A stretch of DNA of 14,020 bases from Bacillota bacterium. Its GTDB lineage: Bacteria > Bacillota > Clostridia > Lachnospirales > Lachnospiraceae. Position numbers and translations under genes: made by a program. The notes beneath the pieces were generated by a model, which saw only the letters and a list, made by a program, of their open reading frames with translations, searched no databases and was not told the origin of the DNA. The first letter of the stretch is position 1, and each line of letters opens with the position of its first letter. The stretch lies in assembly GCA_023435645.1 (NCBI GenBank), contig JAEYRK010000086.1, positions 1 through 14,020 of the forward strand, given 5' to 3'. Positions 7,470 to 13,890 of this stretch are shown one piece after another.

Positions 7470-8843
7470 TTAAAAGAGAACTATGTTCTCTTCTAAATAA
7501 CTTTTCAAATCCTTAACATCAATAACACTTTGCTTCATCGTGTCACGTTCACGGATTGTTACAGTTTCATCTTCAAGTGTACTATTGTCAACCGTGACGG
7601 CAAAGGGTATCCCTATGGCATCCCCTCTACGATAGCGCTTTCCGATATTTCCGGAATCATCATAGGATACCATAAAATATTTTCTTAACTCTTGATATAT
7701 CTCCCTTGCTTTGGTTGAATGGCTCTTCTTGATTAACGGGAGAATATTTACCTTAATAGGAGCAAGAAAGGGTTTTATTCTTAATACCTGCCTGGTATCC
7801 CCTCCTTCTAACTCTTCTATCATAAGAGCTTCAAATAATATCGCCAAAAATAAACGGTCAAGTCCATAGGTTGACTCAATGACATAGGGGATATATTTTT
7901 CATTCGTATTCGCATCAAAGTACTCCATACTTCTTTTTGAAAATTCCTGATGTCTTTGCAGGTCAAAGTCTGTTCTATTATGGGTTCCGTTAATTTCCCC
8001 CCAGCCAAACGGGAAGAGATATTCAATATCACATGCAGCTTTTGCATAATGGGCTAATTTATCGTGATCATGAAAGCGTAAATGCCCCTGATCAAGTCCA
8101 ATGAACTGAAAGAAATCAATTCCATAGCTCTTAAAGTATTCATACAAGGTGTCATCTTCTCCCTTCTTGCAGAAGGTTTGATATTCCATTTGCTCAAATT
8201 CAATTGTTCGGAACGTAAAATTGCCGGGTGTAATTTCGTTTCTGAAGGCCTTACCAATCTGTCCAATGCTAAACGGAAGCTTGGTTCTCATCGTACGAAG
8301 TACTTGATTAAAGTTCACATACTCTCCTTGCGCATTTTCCGGTCGTAAATAGATGGTATTCGCAGCATCTTGCGTTACACCACGTTGTGTAGCAAACATG
8401 AGATTGAATTGACGAATATCCGTAAAATTTGATTTGCCGCATTTGGGGCAGGGAACCTTATTCAAGCGGATATATTCCAGCATTTCATCTTGAGACATCC
8501 CATCGGCATTCACAGAGGCATCAAACTGATTGATTAGGTTATCTGCCCTGTGCCTTGTTTTACATTCCTTACAATCCAGAAGAGGGTCTGTAAAGCTATC
8601 TAAATGTCCACTTGCCTTCCATACAGTAGGATTCATTAGGATATCTGAATCTAGTTCATAGCTGTTATCCCTCATTTGAATAAAATAGTAGCGCCATGCA
8701 TCCTTGAAATTATTTTTCAATCTCGTTCCCAGGGGACCGTAATCCCAAGTGTTTGCTAAACCGCCGTATAGCTCACTCCCCTGAAAAATAAACCCATACT
8801 GATTGCAGTATGCCATCATTTCCTCCATTGATAAGCTACTCAT
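7470..8843 (-). CDS. glyS: Glycyl-tRNA synthetase, single-chain (homodimeric) type
   Basis: Charges tRNA-Gly with glycine in the cytoplasm. The 457-residue chain is the usual length for the bacterial homodimeric class II enzyme, not the two-subunit GlyQ/GlyS form. The N-terminus (about 11-75: GFIFQGSELYGG, WDYGPLG) is diagnostic. Two CxxC pairs, C91/C94 and C132/C135, make a probable zinc-binding insertion. Class II motif 2 is seen at 165-178 (YLRPENAQGEYVNF) and motif 3 as STYGLDRLFLAIL. The anticodon-binding domain occupies about 355-450, with RYRRGDAIGIPFAV. ATG at 8843 is preceded by AAGGAGGA at good spacing. Expression should be controlled by the T-box leader directly upstream, whose terminator ends about 35 nt before the start codon. 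The gene forms its own transcription unit, with a consensus promoter at 9331-9359 and a terminator at 7352-7377. Confidence 0.97.
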   Translation of the reverse strand: MSSLSMEEMMAYCNQYGFIFQGSELYGGLANTWDYGPLGTRLKNNFKDAWRYYFIQMRDNSYELDSDILMNPTVWKASGHLDSFTDPLLDCKECKTRHRADNLINQFDASVNADGMSQDEMLEYIRLNKVPCPKCGKSNFTDIRQFNLMFATQRGVTQDAANTIYLRPENAQGEYVNFNQVLRTMRTKLPFSIGQIGKAFRNEITPGNFTFRTIEFEQMEYQTFCKKGEDDTLYEYFKSYGIDFFQFIGLDQGHLRFHDHDKLAHYAKAACDIEYLFPFGWGEINGTHNRTDFDLQRHQEFSKRSMEYFDANTNEKYIPYVIESTYGLDRLFLAILFEALMIEELEGGDTRQVLRIKPFLAPIKVNILPLIKKSHSTKAREIYQELRKYFMVSYDDSGNIGKRYRRGDAIGIPFAVTVDNSTLEDETVTIRERDTMKQSVIDVKDLKSYLEENIVLF

Positions 8844-8877
8844 TTGATCTTCCTCCTTATTTGTTTTTTATTGTAAT

Positions 8878-8914
8878 AAAAAAGCCCGCTCTAAGCTATA
8901 TGCTTAGGGCGAAC
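8878..8914 (-). terminator. Regulated terminator of the glyS T-box
   Basis: Minus-strand GTTCGCCCTAAGC (8902-8914) pairs with GCTTAGAGCGGGC (8884-8896) over 13 positions with one mismatch and two G-U pairs, followed by a run of six T (8878-8883). The preceding T-box core can pair into the competing antiterminator when uncharged tRNA binds. Confidence 0.92.
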
Positions 8915-9175
8915 TTATTTGTTAAGTCCGTGGTACCACCTAAATTCAGCAAGAATATAAACTATTCTTCTCTGCTCTCTGCCAGCACGAGATTACTCTT
9001 TATGCTGCTTCCTTGATAACGGGGGAAAGCCCGGTGTAATCTACTAGGATATGGTCCTTTCAATTCACGGCTCCAAGGTGCCTTTTATATTTTCGTTATA
9101 AAGATTTTCACCCTTCATCTTCTCTCTGAAATAACGTCAATATATACTCTTCCTTCTCATTGCCTTTCTTATATT
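8878..9175 (-). promoter_or_regulatory. T-box leader of glyS (uncharged-tRNA riboswitch)
   Basis: A T-box RNA senses the charging of a tRNA and lets transcription continue when it is uncharged. In minus-strand order: an AGAGTA motif (5' side of the specifier loop) just after AGGA; CAGAGAG and a GGTGAAA distal loop of stem I; CACCTTGGAGCC; TGAAA followed by the candidate specifier GGA (9055-9057), a glycine codon; AGTAG; a CGGG/CCCGTTA stem; the T-box core AGGTGGTACCACGGA (8927-8941); and the terminator (8878-8914). Specifier placement rests on the usual TGAA-N-codon pattern and on pairing of AGGA with TCCT at the base of stem I. The 5' edge is approximate. The acceptor-reading bases are TGGT, which is odd for glycine (see findings). 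Confidence 0.93.
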
Positions 9176-9258
9176 GTTATATACATTAACCTACTGGGTT
9201 CACGCCATAAAATCAGAAAGCTCCGAAGCTCCTTCATTGTAGTTTTTATTGAATTCAT
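9169..9258 (-). other. Possible 29-codon leader ORF or relic upstream of the T-box
   Basis: Between the glyS promoter and the T-box an ATG (9256-9258), preceded at about 10 nt by AAAAGGGAG, opens 29 codons ending in TAA near 9169. An inner MKELRSFLILW segment resembles the start of some membrane transporters, but nothing after it continues that match. The same bases contain GGAGC and GTGAACCCAGTAGG, which look like the 3' side of a T-box stem I. It could be a leader peptide, a decayed gene or T-box start, or chance. No product is claimed. Confidence 0.2.
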
Positions 9259-9259
9259 A

Positions 9260-9314
9260 TAGACTTTGCTCCCTTTTACTTTTTTATATAAAAATGCAAA
9301 GTCTAATTAGACTT
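9260..9314 (-). repeat. Nested inverted repeats at the start of the glyS leader
   Basis: Just downstream of the predicted start point lies a perfect 16-bp palindrome, AAGTCTAATTAGACTT (9299-9314). Its inner half also pairs with a distant copy: TAGACTTTGC (9260-9269) and GCAAAGTCTA (9296-9305) are perfect 10-bp arms 26 nt apart. The middle TAGACTT of the transcript can therefore pair with either neighbour, giving two exclusive hairpins. No T-run follows either. Function unknown; at DNA level it could also be an operator. Confidence 0.45.
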
Positions 9315-9330
9315 AATTTACTATAAACCA

Positions 9331-9359
9331 ATTATACACTCCCATATATAGGAATTCAA
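9331..9359 (-). promoter_or_regulatory. glyS promoter
   Basis: Minus-strand TTGAAT (9354-9359), a 17-bp spacer and a perfect TATAAT (9331-9336). The start point should be near 9324, giving a leader of about 480 nt, long for a T-box gene. A 14-bp palindrome, AAAGACATGTCTTT (9395-9408), lies about 35 bp upstream. Confidence 0.8.
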
Positions 9360-9487
9360 TGGGAAGTATGCAATTCCTTATCCTATCGCTGAATAAAGAC
9401 ATGTCTTTTATAGTTTAAAATTTTTCGCCTTGTTCTTAGCATGCATTATGTCATTTTTATTACCCTATTCTTCAAAGTTAGTAAATC

Positions 9488-10411
9488 TTATAAATATTCC
9501 TGCTCAATCTCCTTGACCCGCTGATATAAGAATTCGTTGGCCGGTACGTATATCCTATGCTTTTTCGCCATTTCAATTACAGTTCCTGCAAACAATTCTA
9601 CCTCTGAAGGTTTTCGATTAATGCGGTCCTGCCCCATAGAGGGTGTCCCCTCTGGATTAAGTGTCCCGATAATATCAAGATACTGATTTAAATCGGTCTC
9701 AGACAGCTTAATACCTTCTGCATTTGCAATGGCAATCACCTCACGCATAGCAGCAATCATTGTACGATTGGGCTCTCCAGAGGCCAGAACACCGGCATAA
9801 TTGGTATCATAAACCATACAGGTCTGATTAACTCCAACATTTAACATAAACTTACTCCATAAGCGATACAGGATATCTTCCTCCACCACATAGGGTACTT
9901 TTGTCTTGTCAAAGTAGGAAATTACACGATCCAGTTTATTTTTTTGATTTTTATCCACAATACCAAGATGTAATTTCCCCATTTGGGAATATTGCAGCTT
10001 ATGATCAAACTTCATTGCATCCATACCTTGCGCTATGGTATAGATTACCTTCTCCATACCATAATGCCTTCCGATTATTTTCTCACTGGATATTCCATTC
10101 AGTAGAGACAGAATGATGGTATCCGGTCCTATGCATCTCTTCATGGAAATAAGAGCTTCTTCCAATCCTGTATACTTCACAGCAACAATCAGCAAATCAA
10201 CCGGTTCTGCTTCACTGTCCTTAGTCAAATGAAACTTCAGATCAACGCCATTGCAATTAAAAATTTGATTCTCATACTTCTTGAGACGGCTATCCTCCAT
10301 AATAAAATCAACTGCTTCTATCCCTAGGTGCTTGACAATATGGGATCCATACAATAATCCCAAGGCACCCATTCCAATGATACTTACTTTTGTAATTTCA
10401 CTTTTGCTCAT
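9488..10411 (-). CDS. panE: 2-dehydropantoate 2-reductase (ketopantoate reductase family)
   Basis: Reduces 2-dehydropantoate to pantoate with NADPH, a step toward pantothenate and coenzyme A, in the cytoplasm. The 307-residue length suits the family. The Rossmann motif G-M-G-A-L-G is at 13-18. The catalytic lysine is K187 in LWSKFMLNVGVNQ, with N191 in the position of the substrate-binding asparagine. S258 and E270 sit in SMGQD and SEVE, matching the family's C-terminal active-site segment. ATG at 10411 is preceded by AGGAGG with a 4-nt gap. No pantothenate genes are nearby, and the ApbA/PanE family includes reductases for other 2-oxoacids, so the exact substrate is less certain than the family. 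No convincing terminator is visible before the glyS promoter region. Confidence 0.88.
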   Translation of the reverse strand: MSKSEITKVSIIGMGALGLLYGSHIVKHLGIEAVDFIMEDSRLKKYENQIFNCNGVDLKFHLTKDSEAEPVDLLIVAVKYTGLEEALISMKRCIGPDTIILSLLNGISSEKIIGRHYGMEKVIYTIAQGMDAMKFDHKLQYSQMGKLHLGIVDKNQKNKLDRVISYFDKTKVPYVVEEDILYRLWSKFMLNVGVNQTCMVYDTNYAGVLASGEPNRTMIAAMREVIAIANAEGIKLSETDLNQYLDIIGTLNPEGTPSMGQDRINRKPSEVELFAGTVIEMAKKHRIYVPANEFLYQRVKEIEQEYL

Positions 10412-10693
10412 AATTCCTCCTGTTTACTGCATCATACATGTAACATGACTCCCCGATTAGGGAGCTATGATAAGGATAACCTTATTTTAGATTACATTCA
10501 AGATAAGATTGTTATCCAAATTCAGTAAAATCAAGCAATGGCTTACATTGACTTCTTAAGCTTTCATTCCCTTATTAAAAATAAGCTATAGCCTAGACAT
10601 ATCAATCCAATATAGATTGCTTTCATTCTTTAGTAACACCTTTCTACTACTGCTAATCGCTTTAATCTCAACACTCAAATAAGCCGGAATCAT
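10412..10693. other. Intergenic region upstream of panE
   Basis: 282 bp, AT-rich, no gene seen. It holds several inverted repeats: CTCCC (10449-10453) with GGGAG (10460-10464); and GGATAAC (10474-10480) with GTTATCC (10511-10517), which extends inward by CTTAT/ATAAG past a 3-nt bulge. Neither has a T-tract on either strand, so they are not clear terminators. In minus sense, TTGAAT (10490-10495) with TATCCT 17 bp later is one of several weak panE promoter candidates. Confidence 0.4.
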
Positions 10694-11062
10694 TTAATCT
10701 TCCGATGTGCTTAAGCAAAATGGATGCCCTTCCGGGTCAAACATCACTGTGGAATCCTCATAATACTGTACTTCAGATTTTTTTGCACCACATGTTATTG
10801 CATGGCGAACTGATTCCTCTAAGTCCTTTACTTTAAAATCAATATGTGCCATTTGCTGTTGTTCTCCAGCTCTCCAAGGCCATACTGGTGGAATATAATC
10901 ATCTAGCTCTTGAAAGGCCAATATCCAGCCTTGTGGGGAGCGCAACCCGGCCCATCCTCCACCTGACAGGATTTTCTCCCAACCAAGAAGGTTCACATAA
11001 AAGTCTGCCAATTTATCTGCATTTTTACAGTCATACGCAAATCCTGCGATCGCTTCAATCAT
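10694..11062 (-). CDS. VOC superfamily (glyoxalase-like) protein
   Basis: I place the start at ATG 11062, giving 122 residues: AGAGGA (11071-11076) lies 8 bp upstream and the VOC domain begins at once (MIEAIAGFAYDCKNADKLADFY). A longer in-frame start at 11158 would add 32 residues of basic, unrelated sequence and lacks support. The protein has the two beta-alpha-beta-beta-beta units of the vicinal-oxygen-chelate fold: the first with FYVNLLGWEK and WAGLRSPQGWILAFQ, the second with MAHIDFKVKDLEESV and VMFDPEGHPFCL. A histidine in AHIDF and one in GHPF are candidate metal-site residues. It most resembles the glyoxalase-6-like subgroup, whose members rarely have known substrates. It is apparently a single-gene unit, and no function beyond fold can be given. 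Confidence 0.85.
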   Translation of the reverse strand: MIEAIAGFAYDCKNADKLADFYVNLLGWEKILSGGGWAGLRSPQGWILAFQELDDYIPPVWPWRAGEQQQMAHIDFKVKDLEESVRHAITCGAKKSEVQYYEDSTVMFDPEGHPFCLSTSED

Positions 11063-11115
11063 GATATCATTCCTCTTTCTTTTATATAAAAATGGGTTCA
11101 ATCTAAATAAATCAC

Positions 11116-11144
11116 CTTTATTCTCAGCATCTTTTTTTGTCAAC
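11116..11144 (-). promoter_or_regulatory. Candidate promoter of the VOC gene
   Basis: A perfect minus-strand TTGACA (11139-11144) is followed after 17 bp by ATAAAG (11116-11121), a weak -10. It would give a 5' UTR of roughly 45 nt to the start at 11062, and it lies inside the longer ORF, which supports the shorter start. Confidence 0.4.
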
Positions 11145-11158
11145 AATTTTAAATCCAA

Positions 11159-11360
11159 GCCTTATGTACATTGTTAAAGTATCGTTTGTTTTGTACGGAT
11201 CATGCTATTATGTAACTCCACAAAAACCTGTGATATCTCTTATCATATCATAACATCTATTCTACGCAAGATATAAGCTTAAATCTCTCGCTAATATACT
11301 TTGACATTAGTGATAAGGGCTTGCTTTGTCGAAATTTCATGCTTACTTTCACAAACTATT
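11159..11360. other. Divergent intergenic region between the VOC gene and fprA, left part
   Basis: AT-rich, no gene seen. It contains an isolated plus-strand TTGACA (11301-11306) without a matching -10, and a short inverted repeat, CTAAT (11291-11295) with ATTAG (11306-11310). Nothing else is supportable here. Confidence 0.4.
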
Positions 11361-11379
11361 ATTAGGTACTCTGCCTAAT
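11361..11379. promoter_or_regulatory. Operator-like inverted repeat upstream of fprA (distal)
   Basis: ATTAGG (11361-11366) and CCTAAT (11374-11379) are perfect 6-bp arms with a 7-bp spacer, centred about 70 bp before the fprA -35. No T-tract follows. The regulator is not identifiable. Confidence 0.35.
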
Positions 11380-11411
11380 TAATAAAAATTGTCTTTATCA
11401 GGATTGTTTGG

Positions 11412-11426
11412 ATACAGATTCTGTAT
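11412..11426. promoter_or_regulatory. Operator-like inverted repeat next to the fprA promoter
   Basis: ATACAG (11412-11417) and CTGTAT (11421-11426) flank ATT; the element ends 8 bp before the -35 hexamer. The position suits an activator or a repressor dimer. It does not match the PerR, Fur or Rex consensus as I know them. Confidence 0.4.
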
Positions 11427-11434
11427 TTACCGGA

Positions 11435-11463
11435 TTGGCAAATGAGACGTTCGATAGTATAAT
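11435..11463 (+). promoter_or_regulatory. fprA promoter
   Basis: TTGGCA (11435-11440), a 17-bp spacer and a perfect TATAAT (11458-11463). The start point should be near 11470, leaving a 5' UTR of about 178 nt in which I recognise no riboswitch. Confidence 0.75.
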
Positions 11464-11647
11464 ATCTAGGTAACGGATGAGAGGGAAGAACTACTCCTGC
11501 AAATTATAGAAATACTAAACTAAATATACGAATAGTATCTACTTGATTTATCATAAAGAAATCATTATTCTATATTAGAGGTTGTATTCAAATGTTATGA
11601 TAGACGGTTTACCAGTATGATCTGTAGCTTAAATAGGAGGTTTTATT

Positions 11648-12856
11648 ATGAGTAATACGTATGAGATTTCACCAAATATTTATTGGGTAGGAGGCAATGA
11701 CAGAAGAATAGAGCGCTTTGAGAACATGTTTCCGCTGCCAAATGGAGTAGCTTATAACTCATATCTGATGATTGATGAGAAGACAGCCCTGCTTGATACA
11801 GTCGATTCTGCTATAAGTGCAGAATATATGGAGAATATAACGCATGTACTGAATGGCAGGCAGCTTGATTATCTCGTAATCAACCATATGGAGCCTGATC
11901 ACTGTGCAAACATTGAAGAGATTCTTCGTCGCTATCCGAATGTCAAAGTGATCGGCAATCAAAAGACATTCCAGTTCTTCAGACAATATTACACCACGGA
12001 CATGTCAGAAAACTGCTTGGAGGTGAAAGAGGGAAACGAAATTTCTCTTGGAACACATACCCTGCGCTTTTATATGGCACCAATGGTTCATTGGCCTGAG
12101 GTTATGGTTACCTATGAAAGCACTCAGGGCATACTATTCTCCGCTGATGCCTTTGGAGCATTCGGAGCTATGGCAGGTAATATATTTGCAGACGAACTCG
12201 ATTACAACAGCAGTTATCTGGATGAAGCCAGACGTTATTATACCAATATCGTTGGGCGATATGGCAATCAGGTACAGGCTTTATTTAAGAAGCTAGCGGG
12301 CATAGAGATTAACATGATCTGTTCCCTACATGGCCATATTTGGCGAGGAGATATGATTTCATATATCTTAGACAAGTATGACAAATGGAGCAAATATATA
12401 CCCGAAAAAAAGGGTGTTGTTCTGGCTTATGCCTCAATGTATGGTAATACCGAAAATGCTGTTAATGCTCTGGCTTCAAAGCTAGCCAAAAGAGGTGTGA
12501 AGGATATGAGGATCTATGATGTGTCTAAGACTCATCCTTCCTACATTATCTCTGACATATTCAAATATAGTAATGTAGTATTTGCATCACCAACCTATAA
12601 CCTACAATTATATTTCCCAATGGACGCGCTGATAAAGGAGCTTTCGGTCCTTAACATCACTAACCGCAATGTATCCTTAATCGGTAACCATACCTGGGCC
12701 TCAGCAGCACTTAAGCATATGACCGAGTTGATCAATAGCATGAAGAACATGGAGATTGTAGGAACACCGATTGATATCAAATCATCACTTAGAGAAGACC
12801 GGGAGCGTGAGCTTGATGATCTGGCTGATGCTATCTACCAGTCATTGCAGGATTAA
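11648..12856 (+). CDS. fprA: Flavodiiron protein (FprA family A-type flavoprotein)
   Basis: Flavodiiron proteins reduce O2 to water and/or NO to N2O in the cytoplasm, protecting anaerobes. The 402-residue length and two-domain layout fit class A. The metallo-beta-lactamase-like domain, about 1-250, holds the diiron ligands: H80, E82, D84 in NHMEPDH, then H148 (MVHWPEV), D167 (SADAFGAFG) and H228 (SLHGH). H85 completes the conserved H-x-E-x-D-H motif. The flavodoxin domain, about 255-400, carries the FMN phosphate loop ASMYGNTE and the later ASPTYN segment. There is no rubredoxin or reductase domain, so electrons must come from separate proteins not encoded here. ATG at 11648 follows AGGAGG with a 7-nt gap. 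It has its own promoter with two operator-like repeats and its own terminator. Whether O2 or NO is preferred cannot be told from sequence. Confidence 0.95.
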   Translation: MSNTYEISPNIYWVGGNDRRIERFENMFPLPNGVAYNSYLMIDEKTALLDTVDSAISAEYMENITHVLNGRQLDYLVINHMEPDHCANIEEILRRYPNVKVIGNQKTFQFFRQYYTTDMSENCLEVKEGNEISLGTHTLRFYMAPMVHWPEVMVTYESTQGILFSADAFGAFGAMAGNIFADELDYNSSYLDEARRYYTNIVGRYGNQVQALFKKLAGIEINMICSLHGHIWRGDMISYILDKYDKWSKYIPEKKGVVLAYASMYGNTENAVNALASKLAKRGVKDMRIYDVSKTHPSYIISDIFKYSNVVFASPTYNLQLYFPMDALIKELSVLNITNRNVSLIGNHTWASAALKHMTELINSMKNMEIVGTPIDIKSSLREDRERELDDLADAIYQSLQD

Positions 12857-12889
12857 GCGCTTCCTATGTATTGCTGAATGTATCTAAAT

Positions 12890-12942
12890 AATACCACTCT
12901 GATGGTGTGAACCTAATTCTCACCATCAAGGTGGTATTTTAT
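12890..12942 (+). terminator. Two-tier intrinsic terminator after fprA
   Basis: Outer arms AATACCAC (12890-12897) and GTGGTATT (12931-12938), then a 3x3 internal loop, then inner arms GATGGTG (12901-12907) and CACCATC (12921-12927), plus GAA/TTC beyond a mismatch. The run TTTT ends the outer arm. In minus sense the tail (ATTATTT) is moderately T-rich, so it may also serve the convergent gene ending at 12970. Confidence 0.88.
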
Positions 12943-12969
12943 AAGTAAACGGTAACTACTGACTACACC

Positions 12970-13299
12970 CTAATGGTTTGTTATCCAAACTCCGACGCCT
13001 TCGTCCCCCCTGTAGCTTGTATAGATTGGAATATTGGGCATATTGGTTATATATGTATTTGTTGTACTAGACTCAAGCTTTAGAATAAGATTTGTATTCC
13101 GAAGATCCAAAAAATCCTTAGCGATAATTTCCTGCAGGTAGGCTTCATACTCTTTGATTGTAATTGATCCTTCTGGACGATGGATCACTAACGTCATATC
13201 TGAACTTAATTTGCAATTAATACGTCCGTCATAATAACGGAAGCCTATTATTTGATAAATCGATCCTATACCCTCTTCCCTATTCCCGATAATTCTCAT
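12970..13299 (-). CDS. Hypothetical protein, 109 residues
   Basis: I do not recognise the family. It is probably a real gene: ATG at 13299 follows AGGAGG (13305-13310) with a 5-nt gap, and a consensus promoter lies about 100 bp upstream. The protein has no signal peptide or membrane helix and looks like a small soluble alpha/beta protein: basic start MRIIGNREEG, a SIYQIIGFRYYDGRINCKL strand-rich part, a helical stretch near residues 47-62 (TIKEYEAYLQEIIAKDF), then a strand-rich C-terminus ending in GVGVWITNH. There are no cysteine pairs or obvious catalytic motifs; the only cysteine is in INCKL. It is convergent with fprA and divergent from the right-edge gene. No function is proposed. Confidence 0.75.
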   Translation of the reverse strand: MRIIGNREEGIGSIYQIIGFRYYDGRINCKLSSDMTLVIHRPEGSITIKEYEAYLQEIIAKDFLDLRNTNLILKLESSTTNTYITNMPNIPIYTSYRGDEGVGVWITNH

Positions 13300-13332
13300 A
13301 CTAACCTCCTATGATGTATTTTAAAGCAACAC

Positions 13333-13366
13333 AGCTCCTGCGAGTTCAACATATATCATGGGAGCT
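13333..13366 (-). other. Possible hairpin in the 5' UTR of the hypothetical gene
   Basis: AGCTCC (13333-13338) and GGAGCT (13361-13366) are perfect 6-bp arms with a 22-nt loop, inside the predicted 90-nt leader of the gene at 12970-13299. Stability is modest and no T-tract follows. Confidence 0.25.
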
Positions 13367-13396
13367 TACCGCTACTTTTCTTTCGTGTATTTCTAT

Positions 13397-13425
13397 ATTA
13401 TATTCTAGTATTAGTCATAGTTCAA
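13397..13425 (-). promoter_or_regulatory. Promoter of the hypothetical gene
   Basis: Minus-strand TTGAAC (13420-13425), a 17-bp spacer and a perfect TATAAT (13397-13402). The start point should be near 13390, about 90 nt before the start codon at 13299. Confidence 0.75.
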
Positions 13426-13745
13426 TCCTTTTCAGCTTTTTAGACAATATCTGACTTTATACTTAACCACATTGTTTCGTCTTATTATCCATTCCAATTA
13501 TCATGTTATACCTTATATATAATTACCAGTTATCTGTGTACGCCGATTATTAATGTGTATCTTTACACTTTATTAAAAGGTGTGCAATTTCTTAAGAAAG
13601 CTATTAAGTTAACCGGAAGATTATATTTTAAAATACTTTTCTTAACTGATTTTCTAAATCGTCTAACGCGCCGTATTCCTGATCAAGTAGGGGTGCTATA
13701 CTAGCTAATTCTGGATTATTTTATCAGCTGTTATCTTTTACAAGC
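13426..13745. other. AT-rich divergent intergenic region
   Basis: No gene seen in this 320-bp stretch. It holds a perfect 12-bp palindrome, TTTCTTAAGAAA (13588-13599), and the bulged hairpin ACACTTT/AAAGGTGT (about 13565-13583). A plus-strand TATACT (13697-13702) lacks a usable -35. Confidence 0.4.
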
Positions 13746-13775
13746 GTAATCAAGGTGTAATCTATAAATGTAATC
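13746..13775 (+). promoter_or_regulatory. Triple GTAATC direct repeat upstream of the right-edge gene
   Basis: GTAATC occurs at 13746-13751, 13757-13762 and 13770-13775, spaced 11 and 13 bp; the first and third extend to GTAATCAA. TATAAA (13763-13768), a possible -10, lies between copies two and three, and no -35 is visible. The layout suggests a regulator binding site, unproven. Confidence 0.4.
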
Positions 13776-13841
13776 AATTCTTTTATCCGTAAAGTAAATT
13801 ATGATATTAATTTTAATAGGAGGGATACAATAATTACATAT

Positions 13842-13880
13842 ATGCATTCAAAATCTAGCAAAATAACATGTTCGGTTTAG
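13842..13880 (+). other. Possible 12-codon leader ORF ahead of the right-edge gene
   Basis: ATG at 13842 opens MHSKSSKITCSV and stops at TAG (13878-13880), whose AG is the start of the AGGAGG of the next gene. A strong AGGAGGG lies at 13818-13824, too far (17 nt) from this ATG, but in-frame ATA (13830) and ATT (13833) codons sit at proper spacing. It could be a leader peptide with a rare start codon, or chance. Confidence 0.25.
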
Positions 13881-13890
13881 GAGGTGTGGT

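Noticed and set aside
9052..9057. Threonine specifier (ACC) in the T-box, making it a threonine leader
   Set aside because: The GGA reading fits the usual TGAA-N-codon spacing and the downstream glyS; kept only as a caveat because of the TGGT acceptor-reading bases.
9169..9240. Relic of a multidrug transporter gene (MKELRSFLILW)
   Set aside because: Only about 11 residues resemble such N-termini and the match stops at once; too short to call a pseudogene.
10449..10464. Terminator hairpin CTCCC-N6-GGGAG
   Set aside because: The 5-bp stem has no T-tract on either strand and no gene ends appropriately next to it.
11063..11158. Longer start for the VOC protein
   Set aside because: The extra 32 residues are basic and unlike the fold, a TTGACA promoter element lies inside them, and the shorter start has a ribosome binding site.
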